The notes: generated from the letters alone by a model not told the origin. Shown: positions 10,068-20,690, counted from the stretch's first letter. The stretch is DNA of 37,276 nt from Sergeia podlipaevii (GCA_030849805.1 JASANZ010002037.1:1-37276), one strand, 5' to 3'. Program-made: numbers and translations.

Positions 10068-10102
10068 TTTTTTTTTTTCATTTTTTTTTTCTTTCTATAT
10101 AG
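10068..10102 (+). promoter_or_regulatory. Predicted trans-splice acceptor region for the giant gene
   Basis: Two T tracts end at AG 10101-10102. Further candidates are the AG at 10143-10144 after another T run and the AG at 10217-10218 after a TTTC-rich run. None of the resulting leaders contains an ATG before 10298, so the start does not depend on which site is used. Confidence 0.4.
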
Positions 10103-10297
10103 CTCACCAACATATTGCTACGACTTCTTCGGTTTTTTTTTTTAGAACTTTCTTATTTTCTCTCTCTCCCCCCCCCCACTTTTCTTTACACAAAATTGAA
10201 TTTTTCTTTCTTTGGAAGATACACACATTTATATATATAAACAAAACATCAAAACGACAGCAGTAGCAGCACTACCAGAGAGTTAGTGAAGAGAAGG

Positions 10298-13200
10298 ATG
10301 AATAACGTGGTGTCCGTCACCGCTGACCCCATAAAGAAGGGGAAAGGCAGCAGGCCTACGACTGCAGAGCAAGGAAACGAGGACGAGCTGCGAAGATTGC
10401 GGATTGCAGGTATCACTGTGAGCTCCTCTCCGCACTTAGCGAGCCACCACGCTAGCAATGCTAGCAACCTAACAGGGAGCCCAATCAACGCTCAGCCGAC
10501 AAGCGAGGTGCTTGCGAAGTATACAGCGCCGAAAAATCGTGATTCATCTCCAAAGGATCAACACCAACAGCGGCAACGGAGACGTGAAGGCTCTGCAGAC
10601 TCCGCTACGCGTACGAAGCGCATGGCAGCCATCAGCGCATGGCTCTCTCCTCCCAATAATAATGATGCATTTGACGTGCCTTCACCTAGAAGTGCGTCGT
10701 ATCTTCGGCAGCAGGGCGGTATCGGCGCTGGCAGCAGCAGCACTGGTCCGTTACAGCAGAAAACGAAGAACACACCCATGTCCTTTGCTATTCCAGCAAG
10801 CCCTCAGCAATCTGATTTGATTCAGAGGTTTTCATCCATATCGCCTCAAACCGCTACTACATTGTCTTTGCCTTCGTCGTCCTTGACGTCGCGACACGTG
10901 TTGAACCACCTGAGCAGCAACACTACTGTCAATGGCACGCCGGGAAGCGATATTAAAAGTATATCAAGACGGAAGGGAAATGCCAACAAGCGAGTTCCTA
11001 TTCATGGAGGCAACGTACAGCAACAGCGAGGGGTGAGACCGAAGCCGATGGCACACACCCCGCGCGACTCTACCATGACTTCGGCATCGTATCTAATGCG
11101 GTACACGTACATGGGTGTCACCAAGACGGTCTACGAAGATGGTCATATAGAGGAGCAGCACGAGGGACAGTTAAATCCGGTAGTTGGCGGCTACAGCACC
11201 AAGTCTTTGCACTTGTCGACACAACAGCACGACGATGAAGATGCAGCGACGAACCTCGAAGGTGAAGACGTGACGAAGAAGTACGAAGCCAACATCGTAC
11301 AACCCCCGCCGCTGTCACGTTCCCCAACCACTTCTACTTTACCGTTGCCATCGCGTGGTATCTCGAAGAGGGTTCTCAATAACCCCACTACGCATTCCTC
11401 TTCCGTATATAACAACGAGAACAGCAACAGCGGTGCCACGGCGGTATGCACTGATACGTCCAACGCGTACATGCCCGCAACAGCGGCAACAAGCCCGCGC
11501 ACCTCCCTTCCTTCTTTGAGCTCTTTGACTACAGATGCGGTTCCACCGCCGCATGTCCCCATTACAGTGACGCGACGAGCGCGCGGTTCTCCGGTGGTGC
11601 ACGAAGTTCCACTCACGCCACAGCTTTCTATGAGCTCTCTCAGTCTCTTGGGCGGTTCCGTTGCAGCCGCCAAGCAGGATCCAGACACGAATGTCACTGT
11701 ATCGAGTCCAACAAGAAAAGCGCCTAACCACAGCAGCAATACGAAGAAGGTGACACCGCTACTTGAAATGCACACCCGACTCTCAGCGTTTGCCGGCACG
11801 AAGAAGACTGATAGCGGGCCGTTAGTTTGTTCCTCTAGCTCCTTGGGTACTGTGTCGCCAGCTGCGACCGCACAGCGGCAGCAACAGCAACACAAGGCGG
11901 AGGGAGATGATGCGGTGAAAGGAACTTTTCTCACCGATACTGGCGACGTATCTGCATCTCGCGCACTCAAGCCACTACCCGATGAAAGCACTGAACTCGA
12001 AGATGACGGATCACATTCTGTTCTGAGCGGAGTCAACACTCGTGGTACTGTTGTTGTGAAGGTTAGTCCTTTGGCACCGAACTTGAGTAGCAACAACAAC
12101 AATTATAACAATAACAGCACGACCGTTGACGCAGAGGAGGATGAGGATGAAGGAGAAGATGAATTGTTGAGAGAAGAACCTGCTTCTGTACGACGGCCTT
12201 TCAAGCGCAACGCGCCGTCTATGTTCTCTGTAAAGCTGCCTTCATTTTTTATGAGGCACATTCCGCTGGTCGTTGCGAGTCAGCAGCAGCGGAAGAAGCG
12301 CAGACGGGGTAGCGGTGGCTGTGAGCACACATCAGAGAAGAAGAAGCAGCAGCGGCAAGAAGACTCACTAAAAGGTCATAAAAGCGTCTCCCCGATGAAG
12401 GAACACTGTGGGAACCACGACAACAAGAGCACTGTCAGTAGTAGTGACGACGACGATGATGACATGGATGATGACTGCATCGCGGACCTTAGTGACGCTC
12501 GGCATTCCCACTACTTACTCGACGAAACCGACGGCGTTGGCAACCACAACAACAGCATCACGCTGGCGACTTCGTCTGGGATTGGGCACCGCGATGGTGA
12601 AGGCAACCAGAGCAACGGTGATTCAAAGAACGATGGGCACTTCTCTGCGACACGGAGGGAGCGTCGTCGTCGCCGTCTTCACGCAGCAGAAGAAGATGAT
12701 ACAGTGCCACTGCTACTCCCTGGAGGATGGCGCGTGCCAAACTTGTTCACGCGCCTTGTGGCACGCGAGAAGACCCCGCTCAAGGATGCTTTCAATGGGT
12801 TGGACCTTACTCGCTTTATGCACCGCTCCGCCCGTGCAAGCCGCTTTATTGTCGTCTTTTTATGGTTCATCGTGGTCAAGTGCCGCAGAACGTGGGTGGA
12901 GCGGCGTGTTGTCGCGCGCTTCAGAGCACTCAGCGTTGCCTATCACGAACTGTTTCCACGAAGTGCGAAGGGGACACCCCCTCCATTGCCAGTACTCGAA
13001 CACATCCGTACACAGCTGAAGCAGTGTTCACTCATGTGGGCGAAGAAGGAAAGAGCTCGGCTACGTCTGTGTGATCACCTAGTCGCTGAAGAGGCGGCGG
13101 CGGTTGCGGCGATGGAGAGGGAGGAAGGCAGCATCGGTGCCGGCGAGACGTCATCGGTGCGGAGAAGACGATTGAAGAAGCGGCCGCCGCTCAAACTCCC

Positions 13201-16200
13201 CAGTGCGCCGTTTGTCGCTAACTTTCTTGCCGAAAACGGCTTTGCCTCTCTTCTGACGATAGAGGATATTGTGCGTGAGAACGCATTACCAGATCCCGAT
13301 CGGGTTCTCACTTTTAGTGCCGCTCTTGCGTACTTCACCGATGCGCGGGACGAGTGCAATGAACTCGTGGCAATTGAAGAGGACTGCTTTCGACGACTCG
13401 CGCGACTTTTTGGCGACATTTTCTACGAACTTGGTTCCCAGAAGGACGTGGTCTTGCAGAGTTACAACCACGTCGTGTCACGACTCACCTACTTTTCGTT
13501 GCACTTCTGCTTTCCCAATGATGCGTATGCGGGCATCTTCAACGCGAACTTCCGCGCTGATATGTACCGACTTCTCCAGTACTGGTGCAGTGGTCTTATT
13601 GTCACACACGTTCCAGTGCGTGGGTGGTTGCTACCGCGTGAAGAGGACTACGCAGAGGCCGCTATGGAGCGTCATCGCCGTTTTGCGGCTGCGGAGGCGC
13701 TCCTGCACAGGAGGAGGTTAACAGGGCCCGGCACACCAAGTCATGCAGCAGCCCACACACCAGAGGTCTCTCCCGTTCATTGCTCATACCGTCACCGTAG
13801 CACAGGCGGCGGCGGAGGAGGAGGTAGTTGCAGCAGTGCTGCCGGCGCTGGTGGTACGCGCCGCTCCTCCCTGCAGCCTTCGACGGCTTCGCCAACTCAA
13901 CATCCCCTGCAACTGAAACGGAAGAGCACGAAGGGGATGCTGCAGCATCAGCAGCAACAACGCTCTCCAACGCGAGCGCGCATGAATAGTCGGGCATCGA
14001 AGAGGAGTGACAGTACACGGCACACCCACCTTCAATGTGGTGGCGATGAACAAGGCGGCACGACGGCAGCAGCACATGAAGGCTTCTCGAGCGATGCTTT
14101 TTCACCGACCAGCTATCCACACCATAAGGAGGCCTGCATCTTACGGAGTGTGTCAACGGGGCCACTTGTGTTTTCGAAGACGGCGCCACAGAATATGAAC
14201 TCTGAGTCTGACAAAGACAACGTCGATGGCGATGATACGTCAACTCAACCAAAAACAGCGCGAGCAGACGGCGCGATGCCAACGGGCCGCTTGAGTGTGT
14301 CCACAGCAACTATCAGCTCCATCAGTGGAGCAAGCTTGATAGGAATCGATAAAGCAGACCAATGCGATACCCACACACCCCGCACCGCGGACATTTCAGT
14401 AGACACACCACAGCAGCAGCAGCCGTTATCCCGTTGTACTTCATCTTCTACCTCTTCCCCGCACTCGACCGTTGCTGGCTCGCCAGAATTGTCGCATGTG
14501 TTTTGCAGACAACGAAGCACCACCACTGCAGGTGTAGCGGTGTCCACGCCAACACCTGGGACCCCGCGCAGTACGGGCATCTTGGCGGTTAATGATGCAG
14601 GTGCTGCTGGGGCTACGAACGGCACGTTGACTGTGCTCGAGACTCCTTCAGGGGTTTCTCCCGGCGTGGTTGGTGCCGCTGCTACTTTGCCGACATCTTC
14701 TGCCCACTTGCCACTTTCTGTGGTGCAGGTGACGGAGGTGGTGGCTTCTGCAACACCAGACGGTAGCGCGGAGCGAATGCATGGGCGTGGTTCTCCTGGG
14801 CGTTCCCGCAGTGCGGTGCGGCTGATGGTAAGCCGTTCTGAGGAAGCCGCCCACACCTCATCCGCAGTGACGCTGTCCGTACAACCTGCCGAGGCTCTAT
14901 CTCCGCCGCTTCTCTTCTTTACTGCGCCATCGTTTTCTCGTTCAACGCCGAAGTTGAGAGCGGCAAAGGCCCTCACTATGTCATCACAACTGGACGAGGC
15001 CGCGTTGCGAGAGACTGCGAGCATCATGGGTTCGCCTCGACAGGGACGATCGACGAGCATGTCGCCATCTTCGGGTGCTATAGGTTCTGCGCAACAGCTG
15101 GAGCAGCAACGGAAGTCTCAGCTGTATCACAGCGGCACCAGCAGTGCCACGCAGCTCTCTGTGCATTCAAAGCGTTTCGCTTCCACCACAGGGCGTGGTT
15201 CAGTAGCTGGACAACCCTCTCCGCGCGGCGGGTTCGGCGTGGCGTCAGATCGCTCTCCCTTAAGATCTGCAGGACGACTCTTCAGCATGCTGGAGGCCAC
15301 CGCTGCGGTTCCTGCAGGTGGCCGCGCTGCTGACAGTGGCGTGATCATGGAGGAGGCTTTTGACAGCATTGATACTACCATTGTCAACGGCGAGTTCCTT
15401 CTGATTGCGGAGTTTGGCCGCTATACCCGTCACGTGGACTATCTACTGACGGAACTCGAGAAGCGCACAACGCGACAGCACCGCAAGCAGAAGCGCCGCA
15501 ACCAGATTGCGCAGCGCGTGGCGGAGCAACAGCAGCAGCAACAGCAGCAAATGTACCTGGCTCAGGAGCAGGCTGCTGCTGCTGCTCAAAGAGAGGAGGA
15601 GAATACCATGAGTCGTGAAGCAGAGGATGGAGGCGCCGATGCGTGTCCAGGTGGTGTAGTGCACACCGCGGCAGGGCCTATGCAGCCCAGTACGACAGAG
15701 AGTAGCGCTTGCGGCGGAGGAGGTGGAGGGGTGAGGTTACTTCGTACCAGAGACGCGGCGGCTGTGGAGGCGCCGCCAGACAAGAGCTCCCGAAGTCTTC
15801 GTGGTGTCCCGAACAGCCAGCGACGCACCATCGTCAATCCGCGGAGCAGCTCGAACAGTAACGGAAGTCATAGCGGCTTTACCTCTCCACATAATCCAAA
15901 TGCCAGCTCGAACTGGCGCGCCATGATGGCGCCGTCGACCCGCAGTAGTTGTGGTGGTGGTGCTAGCGCATTCGCCGGTGTTCCCTACGCCAATCAAGAT
16001 GATGAGCATCAAGACGAACCTCATGGAACGCCGCCTGGTGCGTTGCAGTCTCAGCAGCAACCGCACCACCAACAGCTTGCGCAGGCGCCTAACTCCTCTC
16101 CCGTCTTCCCAAGTGTGGTGAGCATCCGCAGCTTCTCTCCCATTTCGCACCAACGCCGTCCACAGAATCCGTCCCATGGCCATGGTCATAACCACCACCA

Positions 16201-19200
16201 CCACCACCACCACTACCGCAGTGACGACGACGATGGACTTGATCGTAGCAACGCAAGTGCTTTTAGTTCCACCAGCACGCTTCTCTGGACAGAAGGCGCC
16301 GAGGCAAGTGGGGAGATGAGCTTAGTATCTCCAAACGGTGGTGGTGGCGGCGCCTATGGCACTCATCGCCCATCTGCAGGGTCACCAGAATCCGATTGGA
16401 ATGCACGGAGTGGTACGCAAGGCCACATGGGAGCCAAGTTGAGTGGGTGTGGCGCTCCAGCGAGGATCAACAAGAGGAAGAGTGCTCACTCAAGGGCACT
16501 CAGCAGGGATCAGCGACAGAGACAGAAGCAACCACCACCTGCGTGTGACAAGCAGAACGGCGCTGGTACAGGTAAAAATTCGGTCAGCAGTGGCGAATCA
16601 GACTCAAACACGAACTTGTCTTATGGATCTGCGCCGTTCAGACCTCGACTTAACACAGCTCTACCCTCTGATTATCATGATGTCGCTTTGTCGTCTGTGT
16701 CTCCACGGAAAAGTACTGCTGCTGCTGTTACACCTAGACAACGCCATCTTCATCGTCAGAATTCCAAGCAGAACGGTACTGGTGGGGTCGCAGAGGATGC
16801 AGGTGACGTGTGCCGTTCGTCCGATAGCCTGATGAGCACTTCCTTGTATTCCCAATACGCCGCCGGCAGCTTCTACGCTGGCTTGGCCATCACGACTCTC
16901 GGTGGCGGGACATCTTCCGTGGTATCGAGTGATGCGCTGGGTGGTGGCGCTGGGGGTACCACTGGCAGCAACGCCAGACGACAAATGAACGGCGACAACA
17001 TGTTCGAAAGGCTGAAGAAGATGGAGCTGAAGCGTAGCAGGTTTCGCACGACGAGTAAGGTTATGACGGGGAAAGATCTGGTGAGTCTCGCGCAGGACGC
17101 AAAGCGGAAGCGGATGCGTTACGCAGTAGAAGCTCGTGCGAGCCCGACGAAAAGCGCCGCTGGGGGCTCCGCTAGTCCCAAGACTGGCACAAGGCGGCGC
17201 AGCAGTGTTAGTAGTGCGAACAGCAGGGACAGCAACAGCAGTCACAGTGGAGCGCGCGAGAAGACGTTCAAGAGCGATAGGAAGCGTCCTAGTGCTTACG
17301 AGAAGCGCGATGGGATTGCCGAAGCAAGTGGAACGGAGTTTATCAAGCTGGACGGAGCGGTGATGATGGGCATTGCAGAGCATGCCTCACTACTGACTGC
17401 TTTTCCGCTCGCCACCGCTGAGCCTGCGGATCGAGCATTCGTGTTGCGTAACGCGGAGTTGCAAGTCTCCGCCGTTCCGGTGCCACAGACGCACCCACAT
17501 GCGATGATGGCGACTGCTCTCGCGGTGGAGCAGCAGCGGCAACATCAGGCCCAGATGGAAAAGTTTGAGAGACAGCTGCACTCCCCACGACAACATCAGC
17601 GACAAGCACGCCTCTCAGCTAGCGCCTCTGCCACCTTGAATGGGAATCTGACGGCGCAGTCAGGTGCCAAAGGTGGTGGTGGTGGTGGCGTGCTCAGTAT
17701 CACCGCTTCTCAAGCATTGAATGCACCACTGCCTAGTGGATCTTTGAATGCAACTAGAGCCATGGGAGCGTCTTCCACGACCACGCCGCTAATCTCCAAG
17801 TCCGCTAGGGCGGCACCATGGTTGAGCGCGCTGCGACCCAAGTCTGTTGGCGATGAGTTTAGTAATACGATTGCTGGTTCCACTATGCTGAACTCACGGG
17901 CCTTGAATGCGATGATGATGGGTGGCGCGGGAATGGGTGCAGGAGCCGAGGGCGGCCACGCTAGTGGTGCCGATCCAGGAGGAGGGATCTCCAGTGCGAG
18001 CGGAGTCGAGGGACTTTTCAGCCGTGGAGGGGGTCAGCAGCTGCGCACGTTGCTGCCCACCACCTCGCCCTTTATGGAATTCTACGCTGGTGATGTGTTG
18101 AACGTGTGCCTCACATCGGAAGGTTCACATCCACTGACGACATCGCTTGTGCAGACAGAGATATCTACACTTTATCAACAAAACCTCATTGAACAGCGAC
18201 AGAAGCAACAACAGCAGCAGTCCGCCGGTACTGATGTGTTCTCACCTACTTCCACTTCTGCGGTAGTTCCGTCTCTTCTGCAAGCAACAGCGCAGACGCG
18301 CCAGCAGCAACAACAAGCGCCACATCAACTCGAGTATCTCGCTTTGAGTGCCACTACTACAGCTGTTGGTGCGACTGCTGCAATGGATGTCAGTGACGAC
18401 CACGCAGCAGCGAAGTGCGATCGATCAATTAGCATTTCCTGGACGGCGTTGGCTGACCTTCAGGCCGCCTTCGCTACGAACATACTCACAGCTGACAAAG
18501 ACAAGAGTCACGCAGGAAATGAAAGTGCCTCACAAAAACCGAATCAACAAAAGCAGCAGTCTTCTTTTCTACCCACACTTCCCATTTCGCACGCGCATCA
18601 AGAGCATAAAAAGCGAATTGCCATAATCGAATCCTCTACACCGCTATCTGCTGCGGGGGGATGCACCTCACATCGCTCAGCAGAGCATCATCCGCACCCC
18701 CGTCTTCTTCATCAACACAAGCTCAGCAATGATAGAGGGAGGCTGCCAGCTGTTGCGTCTGTGTCCGCTGCATCCCCCACCAATGAAAAGAAGCCTTTTC
18801 TTGCTCCGTCGCCCCCTTCTATTGGTATGCCTTCTCATGTTACAGCTGCTGCTGTTACTGCTGGAGGTCAGGCAACCACACGCAGTACACCACGTGGCTG
18901 CGGCCGCGTCGCAACTAAAGGGACACATCTACTTGTGATCCCCCCAGAAGATACGTTGAGTCGCCCGCGCATGTACACCGAGGTCAGCAAGGAAGCTATC
19001 CGACGCCAGGAGCAGCTGCTGGGTGAACTAGAAACCATCGTGGAGCGCGACTCTGTATCACGAAGGCAGTACATCAACGATGGCCTACAATCTATCAGCG
19101 CAATTCGCCATACGCAGTCGTTGCAGGTGCAGTTAAAGTTTCAGAAGAGTGCGCGCGCGGCGCTGGAGTTGCGGTGCGCGCAGCACCTTAGGCAGGCACA

Positions 19201-19516
19201 GATGGAGCGGGAAGAGAAACAATTGCACGAGCTACAAGATTCACAGAAGCAACGTCATACTCATCGCTATCAACAACATCATCGTAGCCTGAGCGACAGC
19301 CACACGAGCGCAAGCATCACACTTTCTTCTGGTGCTTGTACTGCGTTTCACCCTACTGACACGGCTGTTGCGATGGCGACCACATCGATGTTGGGAGACC
19401 CCTTGGCTGCTCCCTGGTGCGTGAGGCCCCCTAGCTCTGAGAGCGGCATGCCGTCTGATACGCCATCCGCGACGCCGCTGCACGTGGCACACGTGGAAGA
19501 TCATTATCGTTTATAA
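10298..19516 (+). CDS. Giant low-complexity protein with scattered conserved-looking islands
   Basis: 3072 residues from the first ATG; an in-frame GTG at 10286 is rejected as start. Most of the chain is Ser/Thr/Gln/Gly/Ala-rich and probably disordered, with Gln runs, an Asp run near 710-720 and seven His in a row near 16195-16215. Four stretches look structured: about 813-1144, helical with a hydrophobic segment near 848-864; about 1681-1742, ending in a basic coiled segment; about 2234-2283, very basic; and about 2875-2976, a charged coiled coil near the C-terminus. Residues 268-290 carry a short aromatic/Asp-Gly motif resembling one G-box strand pair of CPAP/TCP10 proteins. I do not recognise a family. 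A cytoskeletal or basal-body scaffold is a guess from the G-box-like motif and coiled coils. The uninterrupted frame over 9.2 kb makes the gene itself certain. Confidence 0.85.
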   Translation: MNNVVSVTADPIKKGKGSRPTTAEQGNEDELRRLRIAGITVSSSPHLASHHASNASNLTGSPINAQPTSEVLAKYTAPKNRDSSPKDQHQQRQRRREGSADSATRTKRMAAISAWLSPPNNNDAFDVPSPRSASYLRQQGGIGAGSSSTGPLQQKTKNTPMSFAIPASPQQSDLIQRFSSISPQTATTLSLPSSSLTSRHVLNHLSSNTTVNGTPGSDIKSISRRKGNANKRVPIHGGNVQQQRGVRPKPMAHTPRDSTMTSASYLMRYTYMGVTKTVYEDGHIEEQHEGQLNPVVGGYSTKSLHLSTQQHDDEDAATNLEGEDVTKKYEANIVQPPPLSRSPTTSTLPLPSRGISKRVLNNPTTHSSSVYNNENSNSGATAVCTDTSNAYMPATAATSPRTSLPSLSSLTTDAVPPPHVPITVTRRARGSPVVHEVPLTPQLSMSSLSLLGGSVAAAKQDPDTNVTVSSPTRKAPNHSSNTKKVTPLLEMHTRLSAFAGTKKTDSGPLVCSSSSLGTVSPAATAQRQQQQHKAEGDDAVKGTFLTDTGDVSASRALKPLPDESTELEDDGSHSVLSGVNTRGTVVVKVSPLAPNLSSNNNNYNNNSTTVDAEEDEDEGEDELLREEPASVRRPFKRNAPSMFSVKLPSFFMRHIPLVVASQQQRKKRRRGSGGCEHTSEKKKQQRQEDSLKGHKSVSPMKEHCGNHDNKSTVSSSDDDDDDMDDDCIADLSDARHSHYLLDETDGVGNHNNSITLATSSGIGHRDGEGNQSNGDSKNDGHFSATRRERRRRRLHAAEEDDTVPLLLPGGWRVPNLFTRLVAREKTPLKDAFNGLDLTRFMHRSARASRFIVVFLWFIVVKCRRTWVERRVVARFRALSVAYHELFPRSAKGTPPPLPVLEHIRTQLKQCSLMWAKKERARLRLCDHLVAEEAAAVAAMEREEGSIGAGETSSVRRRRLKKRPPLKLPSAPFVANFLAENGFASLLTIEDIVRENALPDPDRVLTFSAALAYFTDARDECNELVAIEEDCFRRLARLFGDIFYELGSQKDVVLQSYNHVVSRLTYFSLHFCFPNDAYAGIFNANFRADMYRLLQYWCSGLIVTHVPVRGWLLPREEDYAEAAMERHRRFAAAEALLHRRRLTGPGTPSHAAAHTPEVSPVHCSYRHRSTGGGGGGGSCSSAAGAGGTRRSSLQPSTASPTQHPLQLKRKSTKGMLQHQQQQRSPTRARMNSRASKRSDSTRHTHLQCGGDEQGGTTAAAHEGFSSDAFSPTSYPHHKEACILRSVSTGPLVFSKTAPQNMNSESDKDNVDGDDTSTQPKTARADGAMPTGRLSVSTATISSISGASLIGIDKADQCDTHTPRTADISVDTPQQQQPLSRCTSSSTSSPHSTVAGSPELSHVFCRQRSTTTAGVAVSTPTPGTPRSTGILAVNDAGAAGATNGTLTVLETPSGVSPGVVGAAATLPTSSAHLPLSVVQVTEVVASATPDGSAERMHGRGSPGRSRSAVRLMVSRSEEAAHTSSAVTLSVQPAEALSPPLLFFTAPSFSRSTPKLRAAKALTMSSQLDEAALRETASIMGSPRQGRSTSMSPSSGAIGSAQQLEQQRKSQLYHSGTSSATQLSVHSKRFASTTGRGSVAGQPSPRGGFGVASDRSPLRSAGRLFSMLEATAAVPAGGRAADSGVIMEEAFDSIDTTIVNGEFLLIAEFGRYTRHVDYLLTELEKRTTRQHRKQKRRNQIAQRVAEQQQQQQQQMYLAQEQAAAAAQREEENTMSREAEDGGADACPGGVVHTAAGPMQPSTTESSACGGGGGGVRLLRTRDAAAVEAPPDKSSRSLRGVPNSQRRTIVNPRSSSNSNGSHSGFTSPHNPNASSNWRAMMAPSTRSSCGGGASAFAGVPYANQDDEHQDEPHGTPPGALQSQQQPHHQQLAQAPNSSPVFPSVVSIRSFSPISHQRRPQNPSHGHGHNHHHHHHHYRSDDDDGLDRSNASAFSSTSTLLWTEGAEASGEMSLVSPNGGGGGAYGTHRPSAGSPESDWNARSGTQGHMGAKLSGCGAPARINKRKSAHSRALSRDQRQRQKQPPPACDKQNGAGTGKNSVSSGESDSNTNLSYGSAPFRPRLNTALPSDYHDVALSSVSPRKSTAAAVTPRQRHLHRQNSKQNGTGGVAEDAGDVCRSSDSLMSTSLYSQYAAGSFYAGLAITTLGGGTSSVVSSDALGGGAGGTTGSNARRQMNGDNMFERLKKMELKRSRFRTTSKVMTGKDLVSLAQDAKRKRMRYAVEARASPTKSAAGGSASPKTGTRRRSSVSSANSRDSNSSHSGAREKTFKSDRKRPSAYEKRDGIAEASGTEFIKLDGAVMMGIAEHASLLTAFPLATAEPADRAFVLRNAELQVSAVPVPQTHPHAMMATALAVEQQRQHQAQMEKFERQLHSPRQHQRQARLSASASATLNGNLTAQSGAKGGGGGGVLSITASQALNAPLPSGSLNATRAMGASSTTTPLISKSARAAPWLSALRPKSVGDEFSNTIAGSTMLNSRALNAMMMGGAGMGAGAEGGHASGADPGGGISSASGVEGLFSRGGGQQLRTLLPTTSPFMEFYAGDVLNVCLTSEGSHPLTTSLVQTEISTLYQQNLIEQRQKQQQQQSAGTDVFSPTSTSAVVPSLLQATAQTRQQQQQAPHQLEYLALSATTTAVGATAAMDVSDDHAAAKCDRSISISWTALADLQAAFATNILTADKDKSHAGNESASQKPNQQKQQSSFLPTLPISHAHQEHKKRIAIIESSTPLSAAGGCTSHRSAEHHPHPRLLHQHKLSNDRGRLPAVASVSAASPTNEKKPFLAPSPPSIGMPSHVTAAAVTAGGQATTRSTPRGCGRVATKGTHLLVIPPEDTLSRPRMYTEVSKEAIRRQEQLLGELETIVERDSVSRRQYINDGLQSISAIRHTQSLQVQLKFQKSARAALELRCAQHLRQAQMEREEKQLHELQDSQKQRHTHRYQQHHRSLSDSHTSASITLSSGACTAFHPTDTAVAMATTSMLGDPLAAPWCVRPPSSESGMPSDTPSATPLHVAHVEDHYRL
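16195..16215 (+). repeat. CAC repeat encoding seven histidines
   Basis: An uninterrupted run of CAC codons inside the giant gene gives seven His in a row, flanked by Gly/His and then four Asp codons. Such runs expand by slippage and are likely to vary between strains. Confidence 0.8.
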
Positions 19517-20129
19517 AAAGAGAACAAACGGGGAGGGAGAGAGAGAGAGAGAGAGGAAATAATAAAAAAAATCAGATAAGTGCTTGGCACTACTTGTATA
19601 GCTACCTTTGCTAGTTACTCAGCTTTCTCTCTCTCTCTCTCCCTCTTTTTCTTCCTCTGTCTGCTATGTAAACATATTCACGTGAGAAAGTGTGGCGACT
19701 GCAATGGCATTGTCTTTGACGAATGTCGTTGCACTTCATTATGGTTATCTTTTTAAAAAAAATTATTTTTATCATCACTAGTCCGCTCGCTGCCTGTGTT
19801 GCCTTTTTTTTTTTTCTTGCTCTTCTACGTGATATTGTGACTATTTTGTTATTATTGTAACTTTTCTTGCCCTCTCCCCTCTCTCTCTCTCTCTCTCTTT
19901 CTATATTAAAAGAGAGACTGTGACACAATGCTTTGCGTGAAGAGAGCCTTTAGTCACCACTATGTATTATATGGTACTTTCATGTCTTGTTGCCTTGTTC
20001 TCCTCCCCCCTCGTTTTTTTTGTTTGTTTTGCTCTTTGTGAGAACCCGTTTTTTTTTTTATGTAAATATTAAAAGGAGAAAATTAATAATGTTGAAACAG
20101 AAGGGAAAAGTGAAAGAGATCATATCCAC

Positions 20130-20200
20130 CAAAGCCAAATGCGGATTGAACCATGAACCTTCAGCAATAGCATTGCCTATTAGATGACCTACCCAAATCC
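20130..20200 (-). other. tRNA-like motif, probably a remnant or chance match
   Basis: Read on the minus strand, 20152-20143 gives GGTTCAATCC, which satisfies the B-box core GWTCRANNC of RNA polymerase III promoters. A weaker A-box-like TAGG...GG block lies at 20191-20176 at a fitting distance. The flanking bases do not form the T-stem or acceptor stem, and the conserved GG of the D-loop is missing, so this is not an intact tRNA. A perfect GCAAT/ATTGC pair with a three-base loop sits at 20164-20176. Confidence 0.2.
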
Positions 20201-20650
20201 AATGATCTTTTCTTTAATGACCTACTTTTTTTTTTTTCGTCGTCCTGATTCAAAATTTATTATCACGTTCCTGTTTTTTTATTTATTTATATGTTTGTTG
20301 CACTGCTGTGAAGTACCGAGTGGGGTGCATGAGCACGTATACGTATAGAGACACACATACATAAACTTACACCCTTTTTTTTTAAAAAAAAAAAAAAAAA
20401 AGAGCAACTACTTACAGTGTACTTGTGTGTCAGAGGGACTATCTCTCTAGGCAAACTGATAGTTTTAGATTTTTTCAGCTATAGATTGATCGATAGATAG
20501 ATAGAAAGAGAAACATTAAAATAGATTGAAAGCATAATATTACACCAGACCACGTTGCACAGCACATCAACGAAGGGAAGGAAGGGGCAAAGAAAGAAAG
20601 AACAAATATACATAAAAACTAAATCAGCAAGGACGATACCAACGCGCACC

Positions 20651-20651
20651 C

Positions 20652-20690
<39 letters not shown>

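Larger units (their letters stand above)
9094..10297. other. Spacer of 1.2 kb with UTRs
   Basis: It contains a (TA)n tract at 9124-9142, a GTA-trinucleotide run near 9392-9409, a CA run near 9880-9896, a C run near 10167-10177 and many T tracts. Short frames on both strands are low-complexity. No gene is seen. Confidence 0.6.

Noticed and set aside
10286..10297. GTG start four codons upstream of the giant gene
   Set aside because: Not an ATG; the predicted leader has its first ATG at 10298.
11191..12102. 303-residue open frame on the minus strand inside the giant gene
   Set aside because: It is antisense to a certain gene, in a Ser/Thr-rich region whose codons make open antisense frames likely, and its composition shows no domain.
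20130..20200. Intact tRNA gene on the minus strand
   Set aside because: T-stem and acceptor stem do not pair and the D-loop GG is missing.
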